Shown here in pieces: positions 1-7,541 of a DNA stretch of 64,000 nt (positions are counted from its first letter, which is position 1; every line of letters starts with the position of its first letter). Below the pieces are notes generated by a model. It was given only the letters and a program-made list of their open reading frames with translations, was not told the origin of the DNA and ran no database searches. The position numbers were made by a program, and so were the translations under genes. This DNA is from Pseudomonas azerbaijanoccidentalis. GTDB taxonomy: Bacteria; Pseudomonadota; Gammaproteobacteria; Pseudomonadales; Pseudomonadaceae. The stretch lies in contig NZ_JAHSTU010000001.1 of NCBI RefSeq assembly GCF_019145495.1, positions 1,423,457 through 1,487,456 on the forward strand. Reading direction: 5' to 3'.

Positions 1-1
1 T

Positions 2-70
2 ATTCCGCTGCACCTGGTGGCTGGCGCACAGGACAACAACCTTGGGCAGGCGGCTGGGTATCTGATTTAA
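2..70 (+). CDS. C-terminal end of an unidentified protein (cut by window edge)
   Basis: An open frame enters from the left edge and ends at a TAA at 68-70, leaving 22 residues that end in GQAAGYLI. It is followed about 70 nt later by a plus-strand intrinsic terminator, which supports a real gene end. The fragment is too short to assign a family. Confidence 0.5.
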   Translation: MPLHLVAGAQDNNLGQAAGYLI

Positions 71-140
71 CCCGAGAGTCCTTTGGGACCGAGGACGAGC
101 CTTCTGTTCAGAGAGGGCTTAACGCGTGATCATTTCATAA

Positions 141-175
141 CAGCGGCGCTTGGCTGGCTTGCGCGCCGCTGTTTT
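141..175 (+). terminator. intrinsic terminator after the left-edge gene
   Basis: A 9-bp GC-rich stem (CAGCGGCGC at 141-149, GCGCCGCTG at 163-171) is followed by TTTT. The T-run lies on the plus side, so it serves the gene entering from the left. It also insulates that gene from the converging exbD. Confidence 0.75.
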
Positions 176-194
176 ACCAGAACCCGGGGCCCCC

Positions 195-596
195 TCACTT
201 CGCCGTAATCACCGACAATTTGGTAATCCCCGCCCGCTCAATCGACGCCATCGCCCGCGCCACTTCACCGTAGTTAACCCCGTTATCCGCCTGCAACTGC
301 ACGCGCACTTCAGCGTCTTTGGTCTTGGCTGCCTTGAGGTTGGTTTCCAGCAAGTCAGGCTGGATCTCGTCCTTGTTGATGAACACTTTGCCCTTGTCGT
401 CGATGCTCACCACCAGCGGATCTTTTTGTTCCACCGGTGCCACCGCTTCGGTTTTTGGCAGGTTGATCGGTATGGCGTTGGTCAGCAGCGGCGCAGTGAC
501 GATGAACACCACCAGCAGCACCAACATGACGTCCACCAGCGGCGTGACGTTGATTTCGCTGAGTACTTCATCGCTGTCTTGGGTTGAGAAGGCCAT
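195..596 (-). CDS. exbD: ExbD-type energy-transduction protein
   Basis: This 133-residue inner-membrane protein has one N-terminal membrane segment (about 22-38) and a periplasmic domain, the usual ExbD layout and length. The Asp at residue 22, just inside the segment (PLVDVMLVLL), matches the conserved proton-pathway Asp of ExbD/TolR proteins. It should form the proton channel with ExbB that drives TonB. It starts 1 nt after exbB and is the last gene of a minus-strand operon headed by an ABC sulfonate importer. TolR is the alternative, but the tonB-exbB context argues for ExbD. Confidence 0.93.
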   Translation of the reverse strand: MAFSTQDSDEVLSEINVTPLVDVMLVLLVVFIVTAPLLTNAIPINLPKTEAVAPVEQKDPLVVSIDDKGKVFINKDEIQPDLLETNLKAAKTKDAEVRVQLQADNGVNYGEVARAMASIERAGITKLSVITAK

Positions 597-597
597 A

Positions 598-1335
598 TCA
601 GGACGCCTCCTTGATTTTCTGGCCGGCGACGGTCGCGCCGGACTTGCTCAACACCGGGTGCAACAGCACACGGAACGAATGCTTCTGCGCCAGGCTGTAA
701 AAGTCGTGGGCAAAGTCATCCAGATCGGCGGCGGTCAGTTTCAGGCGACGCAGGAAGTAGTTGTAAACCAGTACTGCCGGCACCGCGACGGCGATGCCGA
801 CACCCGTAGCGACCAGGGCTGCACCGATCGGCCCGGCCACGGTTTCCAGGCTCGCCGAGCCCGCCGCACTGATTCCCTTAAGCGCCGACATGATGCCCCA
901 CACTGTCCCGAACAGGCCGATGAAAGGTGACGTGCTGCCGATACTGGCGAGGATCGCCAAACCGGTTTCCAAGGAACGCCGCTCACGGACAATCTGCTGG
1001 CGCAGGGCGCGTTCGAGACGGTCTTGATGGTTGATCGACTGGCTCAGGTCGGTGCTCTGACTGTCGCTGCCGTGCTGCTCGCTGACCTGAATCGCCGCAT
1101 AACCGGCCAGCGCCACGCGGGCCGCCGCACCGGGCTGGTTATGGGCAAGTTCGGCGGCGGAATCGAGGCTGGAAGCGGCCCAGAATTGTTTATGGAACTT
1201 GCGGTCTTGCGTCTTCAAGCGAGTGAACTGCACGCCCTTGAGCAAGGCCAGGCCCCAGGTCGCGACGGAAAAGAGGATCAACAGCCAGATGACGGCGTGT
1301 TCGATGGATTCAAACGGGGATGCAATCAGGTTCAT
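598..1335 (-). CDS. exbB: ExbB-type proton channel protein
   Basis: 245 residues of the MotA/TolQ/ExbB family. One membrane segment lies near the N-terminus (about 13-34) and two more near 130-200, with the family's small-residue-rich stretch (FIGLFGTVWGIM) in the second. I chose the ATG at 1335 because GGAGA precedes it by 8 nt; an upstream in-frame ATG at 1353 has no comparable site. It sits between tonB and exbD in the same operon, so it should energise the TonB-dependent receptors encoded opposite at 11.1, 20.6 and 25.0 kb. Confidence 0.93.
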   Translation of the reverse strand: MNLIASPFESIEHAVIWLLILFSVATWGLALLKGVQFTRLKTQDRKFHKQFWAASSLDSAAELAHNQPGAAARVALAGYAAIQVSEQHGSDSQSTDLSQSINHQDRLERALRQQIVRERRSLETGLAILASIGSTSPFIGLFGTVWGIMSALKGISAAGSASLETVAGPIGAALVATGVGIAVAVPAVLVYNYFLRRLKLTAADLDDFAHDFYSLAQKHSFRVLLHPVLSKSGATVAGQKIKEAS

Positions 1336-1421
1336 GGTCAGGCTCTCCAGCAAGGCATTGGATCGGTTGTAGCGATGCGCCTTGTGTCAGGTAGCCCGCG
1401 ATGTCTTTCAGTAGGGTTCAG

Positions 1422-2234
1422 TTATTTGATTTTGAAATCGATCGGCACGCTGACCCAGCCGTCCTGGGCGACATCGCCCTGCTTGGCCGGTACGAAACTC
1501 CAGCGCTTGACCGCTGCCAGCGCCGCGTCATCAAGTTGATCGCGGCCACTGCTTTTCTGGATCTGGATTTCCCCCGGTTTGCCGCTGGCCAATACATGCA
1601 CCCGCAACAACACCGTGCCTTCCCAGCCGCGACGCATTGCCAGCGACGGGTATTCCGGTGCCGGGTTCTTCAAGTAAGCGGCGCTGGCCGAGGCCGGCGT
1701 CACCGGTTTTGGCGCAGGCGGCGCGGGTGCAGCTGGCGCGGCAACCGGTTGTGGCGGTGCAGGCGGTGCCGGTGGCTGTTCCACCGGTTTTGCCACGGGT
1801 TTGGGCACAGGCTTGACCACCGGCTTGGGCTTGGGAACCGGTTTGGGCGGTGGTGGTTTCACGGCCAGCTCATCCTCCACCGGCGGTGGTGGTTCGACCA
1901 CCGGCTGCGGGATCGGCTCCGGCGGTGGCGGGACCACCACGGGTGGTGCCGGTTGCGAAAACTCGATGGTCATCGGCGGAATCTCCGGCGGTACCACGGG
2001 CAGTGGCGGCGTCGGTGCCTGGTTGACCCAGACAATCACCGCGCCATGCAACACCAGCGCGAACACCCCCAACAAAACCACTTCACGACGGCTCAACACG
2101 CGCTGGGGTGTGCTGTGCAGCCGCGACAACCCCAGGGGTTCGCGGAACACCCGACCGATGTCGAGCAGTTCGCCACCGGGTAGCGGGCGTTGGAACACCT
2201 CTAGGGCACGGGTGGCGCTCTGGACATTGCCCAT
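1422..2234 (-). CDS. tonB: TonB energy transducer
   Basis: 270 residues from the ATG at 2234, which is preceded by AGGAG at good spacing; an upstream in-frame start at 2276 lacks this. The order is a roughly 50-residue cytoplasmic segment, one membrane helix (51-70), a long Pro-Lys/Pro-Pro linker (about 75-170), and a C-terminal TonB domain with the typical YPSLAMRRGWEG and VLLRVHVLASG stretches. It spans the periplasm and contacts TonB boxes of outer-membrane receptors. The cytoplasmic leader is longer than in classical TonB. It lies between ssuA-like and exbB genes in one operon, so it is probably dedicated to this sulfur cluster. Confidence 0.93.
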   Translation of the reverse strand: MGNVQSATRALEVFQRPLPGGELLDIGRVFREPLGLSRLHSTPQRVLSRREVVLLGVFALVLHGAVIVWVNQAPTPPLPVVPPEIPPMTIEFSQPAPPVVVPPPPEPIPQPVVEPPPPVEDELAVKPPPPKPVPKPKPVVKPVPKPVAKPVEQPPAPPAPPQPVAAPAAPAPPAPKPVTPASASAAYLKNPAPEYPSLAMRRGWEGTVLLRVHVLASGKPGEIQIQKSSGRDQLDDAALAAVKRWSFVPAKQGDVAQDGWVSVPIDFKIK

Positions 2235-2282
2235 TGTTAGACTCCTGTAAGGCTTCAGATTGAACGCACGCCGCAACCCGGA

Positions 2283-3308
2283 CTATCGCGCGGCGCCGGA
2301 CTGCGTCACGGTCAACGGCGTTGCGGAAAACACCTCGGTGTCCGTGAGCTCTTCCACGTCGACGCGATGGGGAAAGATGTTCTTGGCCACGAACAGATCA
2401 TCGACTTGCTGCAAGGCCTGGACATCCCGCTGTTCGAGCGGCAGCAGCGATTCGTCGCCCCAACTGCGCAGGCGTTGCGAGACGTCCAGCGGTATGTCGT
2501 TGACCTTGGCAAACACCCGCGCGTACTCGTCAGGGTTTTGCCTGGACCACTCGAACGCCTTGGCGAAACGCTGCAACACGTCGCTGAGCGCCTTGCGCTT
2601 GAGCGGGTCAGTGAGCGCTTCGTCCGAAGCGGTAATAAACGTCAGCCCGGTGTTGATGCCCTCGCCGCTGATCAACACCCGTGCGCCCTGCTGCTCGGCA
2701 AACGCCTGATAGATACCGAACGTGGCCCAGGCTTCGATCTTGCCGGCATTGAAGGCCGCCAGTGCGTCGGTCGGCAGGACGAAACCAACGTTGACGTCTT
2801 TCTCGTCGACCCCGGCATTGGCCAATGCGCGAATCAGCAGGTACTGGGAAATGCTGCCGCGGGCCGACGACACCACCACGTTGCGGCCTGTGAGGTCCGC
2901 CACGTCATGGATGGGCGAATCAGCGGGCACCAGAATCGCAATGCCTCTGGATTGGCTGCGCCGCACGGCAACGATGCGCAACGGTGTGCCGCCGGTGGCA
3001 GCCGCTAGCACCGGCGTATCACCGGCGGGCGCAAGGTCGACGGCGCCGGCGCGCAAGGCTTCGAACAATGGCGCCGCGCCCTGGAAATTCGCCCACTCGA
3101 TCTTGTAGTCGATACCCTCCAGCGCATTCGCTGCCTCAACCACCGTGCGCAAGCCTTTGGCCTGATCGCCCAGCACCAGCGTCACGCCGGACAGGTCGGA
3201 CTGCGCGGTGGAAGCCGCTTTGTTGTCGACCGTTTCACCGCAACCGCTGAGCAGCAGCGCGATGCCCGAGAGCAACACCGCAGCAGGTTTCCAAACGCGA
3301 AGCGACAT
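2283..3308 (-). CDS. sulfonate-type ABC substrate-binding lipoprotein (SsuA-like)
   Basis: 341 residues from the ATG at 3308, preceded by a GGGAGGG ribosome site; longer in-frame starts lack one. It begins with a lipoprotein signal ending ALLLSGC (Cys 23), so it is probably tethered to the inner membrane. The rest follows the SsuA/NrtA periplasmic binding fold (GDTPVLAAATGG, VVVSSARGSISQYLLIRAL, WATFGIYQAFAE). It is third in the operon after the permease and ATPase genes and should deliver an organosulfur ligand to them. The ligand cannot be read from sequence. Confidence 0.88.
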   Translation of the reverse strand: MSLRVWKPAAVLLSGIALLLSGCGETVDNKAASTAQSDLSGVTLVLGDQAKGLRTVVEAANALEGIDYKIEWANFQGAAPLFEALRAGAVDLAPAGDTPVLAAATGGTPLRIVAVRRSQSRGIAILVPADSPIHDVADLTGRNVVVSSARGSISQYLLIRALANAGVDEKDVNVGFVLPTDALAAFNAGKIEAWATFGIYQAFAEQQGARVLISGEGINTGLTFITASDEALTDPLKRKALSDVLQRFAKAFEWSRQNPDEYARVFAKVNDIPLDVSQRLRSWGDESLLPLEQRDVQALQQVDDLFVAKNIFPHRVDVEELTDTEVFSATPLTVTQSGAAR

Positions 3309-3336
3309 GGCGGACCCTCCCTGGATCAAAGCGTAA

Positions 3337-4137
3337 TCAGCCATGGGCGAAACGCCGGATCGATGCATTCGGTGCCCGGCGCTCAGCGGCCGCAGCGGTA
3401 TCCACTTCAACACCCAACAGGCTCAGCAGCCGCGCGCGGATGGCCTGGAAACCTTCCTGACCGGTGTCTCGGGCGCGGGGCAGATCGATGGTCAATTGAT
3501 CGGCGATCTTGCCGTTGGCCAGCACGATGACCCGGTCGGCCAGCAGGATGGCTTCATCGACGTCATGGGTCACCAGCAACACTGCCGGCGTGTGTTTGCG
3601 CCACAATTCGATGATCAGCCGATGCATGCGAATGCGGGTCAACGCATCGAGTGCGGCGAACGGTTCATCCAGCAACAGCAGTTTCGGTTCGCGGACCAGA
3701 CCTCGGGCCAGCGCCACGCGTTGCGCTTCCCCGCCAGAAAGCGTGGCGGGATAGGCTTCGAGCCGATGCGCCAGCCCCACTTCCGTTAACGCCTGCACTG
3801 CGCGAGCTTTGGCGTCCGGGATGTGCAGGCCGAGAATCACGTTTTTCCAGGCGCGTTTCCAAGGCATCAGACGCGGCTCTTGAAACACCGCCGCCCTCGC
3901 CTTCGGTACCAACAACTGACCACTGTCGATACTGTCGAGCCCGGCCAGGCTACGCAGCAGCGTGGTCTTGCCCGAACCGCTGGCGCCCAGCAACGCGACA
4001 AATTCGCCGGGGGCAATATCCAGGTCCAGGCCGTCGATGACCCGCTGCTCGCCGAACTGGCGCACGACGTTGCGCAGTTGTACCGGCGCTGGCGAATGTG
4101 CGGGTTTGGTCGTGTTCAAAAGATCGATGCTCGACAT
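3337..4137 (-). CDS. ABC transporter ATPase, sulfonate type (SsuB-like)
   Basis: 266 residues with Walker A GASGSGKTT (51-59), signature LSGGEAQR (133-140) and Walker B LLLLDE (153-158), all intact. The family is the nitrate/sulfonate/taurine importer ATPases (SsuB/TauB). It starts 1 nt after the permease stop and ends 28 nt before the binding-protein gene, so the three form one importer. The N-terminal 15 residues, rich in Thr, Pro and Ser, precede the ABC domain and have no obvious role. Confidence 0.9.
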   Translation of the reverse strand: MSSIDLLNTTKPAHSPAPVQLRNVVRQFGEQRVIDGLDLDIAPGEFVALLGASGSGKTTLLRSLAGLDSIDSGQLLVPKARAAVFQEPRLMPWKRAWKNVILGLHIPDAKARAVQALTEVGLAHRLEAYPATLSGGEAQRVALARGLVREPKLLLLDEPFAALDALTRIRMHRLIIELWRKHTPAVLLVTHDVDEAILLADRVIVLANGKIADQLTIDLPRARDTGQEGFQAIRARLLSLLGVEVDTAAAAERRAPNASIRRFAHG

Positions 4138-4138
4138 A

Positions 4139-5023
4139 TCAATTCCTCACAAAAGATGGGCGCCAGGCCAGGGCAAAACGTTCCAGCGTACGGATCAGAC
4201 CATCGATCAACAGACCGAGGACGCTGTAAATCAGCAGGCAGATCACGATCACGTCGGTGCGCATGAAGTCCCGCGCATCACTGGCCAGGAAGCCGATGCC
4301 GGCGGTGGTGTTGATTTGTTCGACGAACACCAGCGCCAGCCAGGAAATCCCCAGCGAATAACGCAGGCCGACAAAGAAGGAAGGCAAGGAGCCCGGCAGA
4401 ATCACGTGCCAGATCAGTTCGCGACGATTGAGCCCCAGGGTGTTGGCGGCTTCGATCAGTTTAGGGTCGATGTTGCGGATGCCGGCGAACAGGTTCAGGT
4501 ACACCGGGAAAGTCGTGCCGGTCACGATCAGCGCAATCTTGGTGAATTCGCCGATGCCGAACCAGAGGATGAACAGCGGCACCAGCGCCAGCGAAGGAAT
4601 GGTGCGCAGCATTTGCAGCGGTGAATCGAGTATCACCTCGCCGCGCTTGGACAGCCCGCTGATCAGCGCCGCAACCACACCAATGCTGACGCCGATACTC
4701 AGGCCCACCAGCGCCCGTTGCAGTGACACCAGCAAATGCTTGCCCAGTTCGCCAGAGGCGATCATCGCCCAGAGCGTGCCGCCAATCTGCGAAGGCGCCG
4801 CAATGACACGTTGCGGAATCAGACCGGCTTGCGACGCCAGTTCCCATAACAACAACAGCGCGATCGGGCTGAGCAAACGCAGCAACACTTCAGGCGTCCG
4901 CCAGTTGCGCACCCAATTGGGCAACAGCCTCGACGCGCCCTGTAGCTCACCCGTGTGGCGAGCAGCCTTGTTGACGGAAAACGAGCTGCTGGCGCTCGAT
5001 GGATCGAAGGTCTTTTCAGTCAT
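4139..5023 (-). CDS. ABC transporter permease, sulfonate type (SsuC-like)
   Basis: 294-residue inner-membrane permease of the SsuC/TauC kind. A polar N-terminal stretch of about 45 residues precedes roughly six membrane segments. The ATPase-contact EAA loop is present (EAANTLGLNRRELIWHVILPG). The start is set by an AAGGAAG site 4 nt before ATG. It is the first gene of the ssuC-ssuB-ssuA-tonB-exbB-exbD operon, about 60 nt downstream of the shared promoter element at 5091-5128. Confidence 0.9.
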   Translation of the reverse strand: MTEKTFDPSSASSSFSVNKAARHTGELQGASRLLPNWVRNWRTPEVLLRLLSPIALLLLWELASQAGLIPQRVIAAPSQIGGTLWAMIASGELGKHLLVSLQRALVGLSIGVSIGVVAALISGLSKRGEVILDSPLQMLRTIPSLALVPLFILWFGIGEFTKIALIVTGTTFPVYLNLFAGIRNIDPKLIEAANTLGLNRRELIWHVILPGSLPSFFVGLRYSLGISWLALVFVEQINTTAGIGFLASDARDFMRTDVIVICLLIYSVLGLLIDGLIRTLERFALAWRPSFVRN

Positions 5024-5090
5024 CAGGCTTCCTTCCTCATAAAGAACATGGCCAGAAATGCCATGCGTCAGCTTCGGTTTTCATGCTATT

Positions 5091-5128
5091 CGCATAAAAA
5101 ACCTCAGTGAAATTCTTTTTAGGAATAA
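5091..5128 (-). promoter_or_regulatory. sulfur-cluster promoter element, copy for the ssuCBA-tonB operon
   Basis: Read on the minus strand: TTATTCCTAAAAAG then AATTTCACTG (complement of 5128-5105), 7 nt, then TTATGCGAAT as a probable -10. The same order and spacing occurs at 13683-13720 and 20333-20370. Next to it on the plus strand is ATAACCTAAT (5125-5134), repeated at 8589-8598 near the LysR gene. No good -35 is seen, so activation by a CysB-like LysR protein is plausible (inference). Confidence 0.6.
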
Positions 5129-5289
5129 CCTAATATGATTAAAAATCAGATATCGGGTGCGCCTGATAAATTGTTTGCATAATAAATAGGCTTGGTCCTT
5201 TCCTGCCGCGGGCTACAGGGAAGGCACCCCTTAAAATGCATATTTTTTATTCAGACCAATTATCTTAATTCTTTATTTTAATAATTAAC

Positions 5290-5313
5290 TTAGAACCAAA
5301 CGGCATTTCACAG
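5290..5313 (+). promoter_or_regulatory. sulfur-cluster promoter element, copy before the SsuD-like gene
   Basis: TTAGAACC, an 8-nt spacer, then ATTTCACAG, the same 24-nt layout as the copies at 13683, 20333 and 27526. It lies in AT-rich DNA (ATAATTAAC just upstream, also found at 20325). The -10 is less clear here than in the other copies. The rest of the 5024-5405 intergenic stretch is AT-rich and shows no gene. Confidence 0.55.
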
Positions 5314-5347
5314 CCCCGACCGCTACGCCTATTTTTGGCCCTACAGA

Positions 5348-5371
5348 CCGACCCCAATGCCAGGTGGAGGC
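5348..5371 (+). promoter_or_regulatory. repeated leader motif, copy 1
   Basis: CCGACCCC (5348-5355), 4 nt, CCAGGTGGAGGC (5360-5371). The second half contains a perfect ribosome-binding core (GGAGG) but is not placed to serve the gene start at 5406, 34 nt away; that start has its own AAGGA. Copies lie at 11043, 13739 and 20390. Confidence 0.6.
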
Positions 5372-5405
5372 TTGAACCATGCTTATCCAACGACAAGGAA
5401 CTCCC

Positions 5406-6494
5406 ATGAGTATTGAATTCATCGGCTACATCGGCGGTCACCATTCTTCGGAAATCCATCCGCGCAGCGGCCCTGTTCTGCAGCCTGACTACGTGGAAAC
5501 AGTGGCCCGCGCACACGACGAGGCCGGGTTTGATCGGGCCTTGATCGCCTTCCACTCCAACAGCCCGGACAGCACACTGATTGCCTCGCAGGCTGCCAGC
5601 GTGACCAAAAACCTCAAGTTTCTGATTGCCCACCGCCCGGGTTTTGCCGCGCCGACCCTGGCTGCACGCCAGTTCACCACCCTCGACGTTTTGAATGGCG
5701 GGCGCACCGCCGTGCACATCATCACCGGCGGCGATGATCGTGAACTGCGCGCCGATGGCAGCTTCATAGGCAAGGACGAGCGCTATGCGCGCACCGACGA
5801 ATACCTCGACGTGCTGCGTCAGGAATGGACCAGCGAAAAGCCGTTCGACTATGAGGGCAAGTATTACCAGGTCGAGGGTGCGCACTCTTCGGTGAAGTCG
5901 CCGCAACAACCGCACATTCCCTTGTACTTTGGCGGTTCATCGAAGGCGGCCATCGAGGTCGCGGGCAAGCATGCGGACGTGTACGCGCTGTGGGGCGAAA
6001 CCTACGAACAAGTACGCGATGTGGTGAAGCAGGTCCGCGCTGAAGCCGCCAAACATGGCCGCAAGATTCGCTTCAGTTTGTCGTTACGCCCGATTCTGGC
6101 GGACACCGAAGACCTGGCCTGGGAACGTGCCGAGCGTATCCTGCAACAGGCCACCGCACTGGCCGAGCAGAGCGGTTTCGTGCGCCGCGAACCACCGAAC
6201 GAAGGCTCACGCCGCCTGCTGGCCGCTGCCGCCCAAGGCTCGCGCCTGGACAAGCGCCTATGGACCGGCATCGCCGGCTTGCTGGGCGCACAAGGCAACT
6301 CGACCTCACTGGTCGGCACGCCGGAACAAGTGGCAGAAGCGTTGCTCGACTACTACGACCTGGGCATCACCACCTTCCTCATCCGCGGCTTCGACCCGCT
6401 TGAAGACGCCATCGACTACGGCAAACGCCTGATCCCGCTGACCCGCAAACTGGTGGCCGAGCGTGAGCGGCAAGCGGCGGAAAAAGTCGCCTGA
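5406..6494 (+). CDS. SsuD-like FMNH2-dependent monooxygenase (LLM class)
   Basis: 362 residues from the ATG at 5406 (AAGGA upstream); an ATG at 5379 adds nine residues and is less likely. The sequence follows the bacterial luciferase-like alkanesulfonate monooxygenase SsuD through most of its length ([53 protein letters not shown]). By eye, the SsuD active-site Cys54, Arg226 and His228 are not conserved (FHSNSP, and SLRPIL where SsuD has RLHVIV). A related but different organosulfur substrate is therefore likely. It needs reduced flavin; no SsuE-like reductase is in the window. Confidence 0.85.
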   Translation: MSIEFIGYIGGHHSSEIHPRSGPVLQPDYVETVARAHDEAGFDRALIAFHSNSPDSTLIASQAASVTKNLKFLIAHRPGFAAPTLAARQFTTLDVLNGGRTAVHIITGGDDRELRADGSFIGKDERYARTDEYLDVLRQEWTSEKPFDYEGKYYQVEGAHSSVKSPQQPHIPLYFGGSSKAAIEVAGKHADVYALWGETYEQVRDVVKQVRAEAAKHGRKIRFSLSLRPILADTEDLAWERAERILQQATALAEQSGFVRREPPNEGSRRLLAAAAQGSRLDKRLWTGIAGLLGAQGNSTSLVGTPEQVAEALLDYYDLGITTFLIRGFDPLEDAIDYGKRLIPLTRKLVAERERQAAEKVA

Positions 6495-6512
6495 TCCTGA
6501 CGTCATAACCAC

Positions 6513-6611
6513 AAAGATCGCAGCCTGCGGCAGCTCCTACAGAGACGTGGACACCCGGGAATTCCCGGGTGTACTCAAAACCTGTAGGAGCTGCCGCAGG
6601 CTGCGATCTTT
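6513..6611. repeat. long inverted repeat (REP-like), copy 1
   Basis: Two perfect 29-nt arms (6513-6541 and 6583-6611) carry the GATCGCAGCCTGCGGCAGCT type sequence. The loop contains a perfect 22-nt palindrome (6551-6572) centred on GAATTC. It separates the convergent ends of the monooxygenase and aldolase genes and may act as a bidirectional terminator. Near-identical arms occur at 17861 and 22720. Confidence 0.85.
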
Positions 6612-6627
6612 TTGATCTAGCCTCCAG

Positions 6628-7422
6628 CTATTCCTTGTAAGACGTATCGCTACGTTCCAGCTGACGAATCAACGCATCCCAGTGCCGTGCCACGCCCGGT
6701 CCGGTGCCACTCTTGAACACTTCGGCCTGTTTCTCGACTTTGGCCACGACTTCGGCCGGCGGGAAAATCAGTTCAACGTTACCGGCAGCCTGCGCTGCGA
6801 TCTGAATGTTGCACGCCCGCTCCAGGCCATGCAGCTGTTGAAACGCATGCTCGACACTGACGCCCGCCGTGAGCAAGCCGTGATTGCGCAGGATCAACAC
6901 ACTTTTATCACCGAGATCCGCCACCAGACGCTCGCGCTCGTCGAGGTCCAGCGCTACGCCCTCGTAGCCGTGATAAGCCACGCGCCCGGAGAAACCAATC
7001 GAATGCTGGGAAATTGGCAACAACCCGTCGCGCTGTGCGGACACGGCAATGCCGTCGCGGGTATGGGTATGCAGGACGGCTTGCAGGTCGGGACGTGCCG
7101 CGTGAATCGCGCTGTGAATCACATAACCGGCAGGGTTGATGCCGAGCCCGGTGGGGTCATCGACAATGCTGCCGTCGATGTCGACCTTGACCAGGTTCGA
7201 GGCGCTGATTTCATCGAACAACAGACCGAAGGCATTGATCAGGAAATGCTCGTCCGGCCCCGGCACCCGTGCCGAAAAATGCGTGTAGATGTGGTCGGTC
7301 CACTTGAACAAGGCCGCCAAGCGATAGGCGGCGGCCAGTTTGACACGCACTTCCCACTCTTCGGGAGTGACGCGTTGACGTACATTTTTCGAAATGCTGG
7401 ATAACGGACTGACGCTACTCAT
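6628..7422 (-). CDS. class II aldolase/adducin-family protein
   Basis: 264 residues covering a full class II aldolase fold: N-terminal LAAAYRLAALFKWTDHIYTHFSAR, then AVLHTHTRDG carrying the metal-binding His pair, and SVLILRNHGLLTAG with a third His. The family includes sugar-phosphate aldolases and decarboxylases. Here the sulfur context suggests action on a carbon skeleton, but the substrate is unknown. The start has AGGAA upstream. It lies downstream of the LysR gene on the same strand, separated by 119 nt of very AT-rich DNA that probably holds its own promoter. Confidence 0.85.
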   Translation of the reverse strand: MSSVSPLSSISKNVRQRVTPEEWEVRVKLAAAYRLAALFKWTDHIYTHFSARVPGPDEHFLINAFGLLFDEISASNLVKVDIDGSIVDDPTGLGINPAGYVIHSAIHAARPDLQAVLHTHTRDGIAVSAQRDGLLPISQHSIGFSGRVAYHGYEGVALDLDERERLVADLGDKSVLILRNHGLLTAGVSVEHAFQQLHGLERACNIQIAAQAAGNVELIFPPAEVVAKVEKQAEVFKSGTGPGVARHWDALIRQLERSDTSYKE

Positions 7423-7541
7423 GGCAAAACTTCCTGGATGGCCTTAAGGACTTCCAGCAAGCCTAGGGGAAGGCAAAAAATAATAAAAAGCACATTTTAA
7501 TCTAAGCTAATTATTATTTTTTTTTATTATCCACCAGGGCG

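Noticed and set aside
5290..5371. A sigma-54 promoter before the monooxygenase gene
   Set aside because: No TGGCAC-N5-TTGC pair is present. The TTATAACC/TTTCACAG element with a TTAT -10 explains the conserved bases better.
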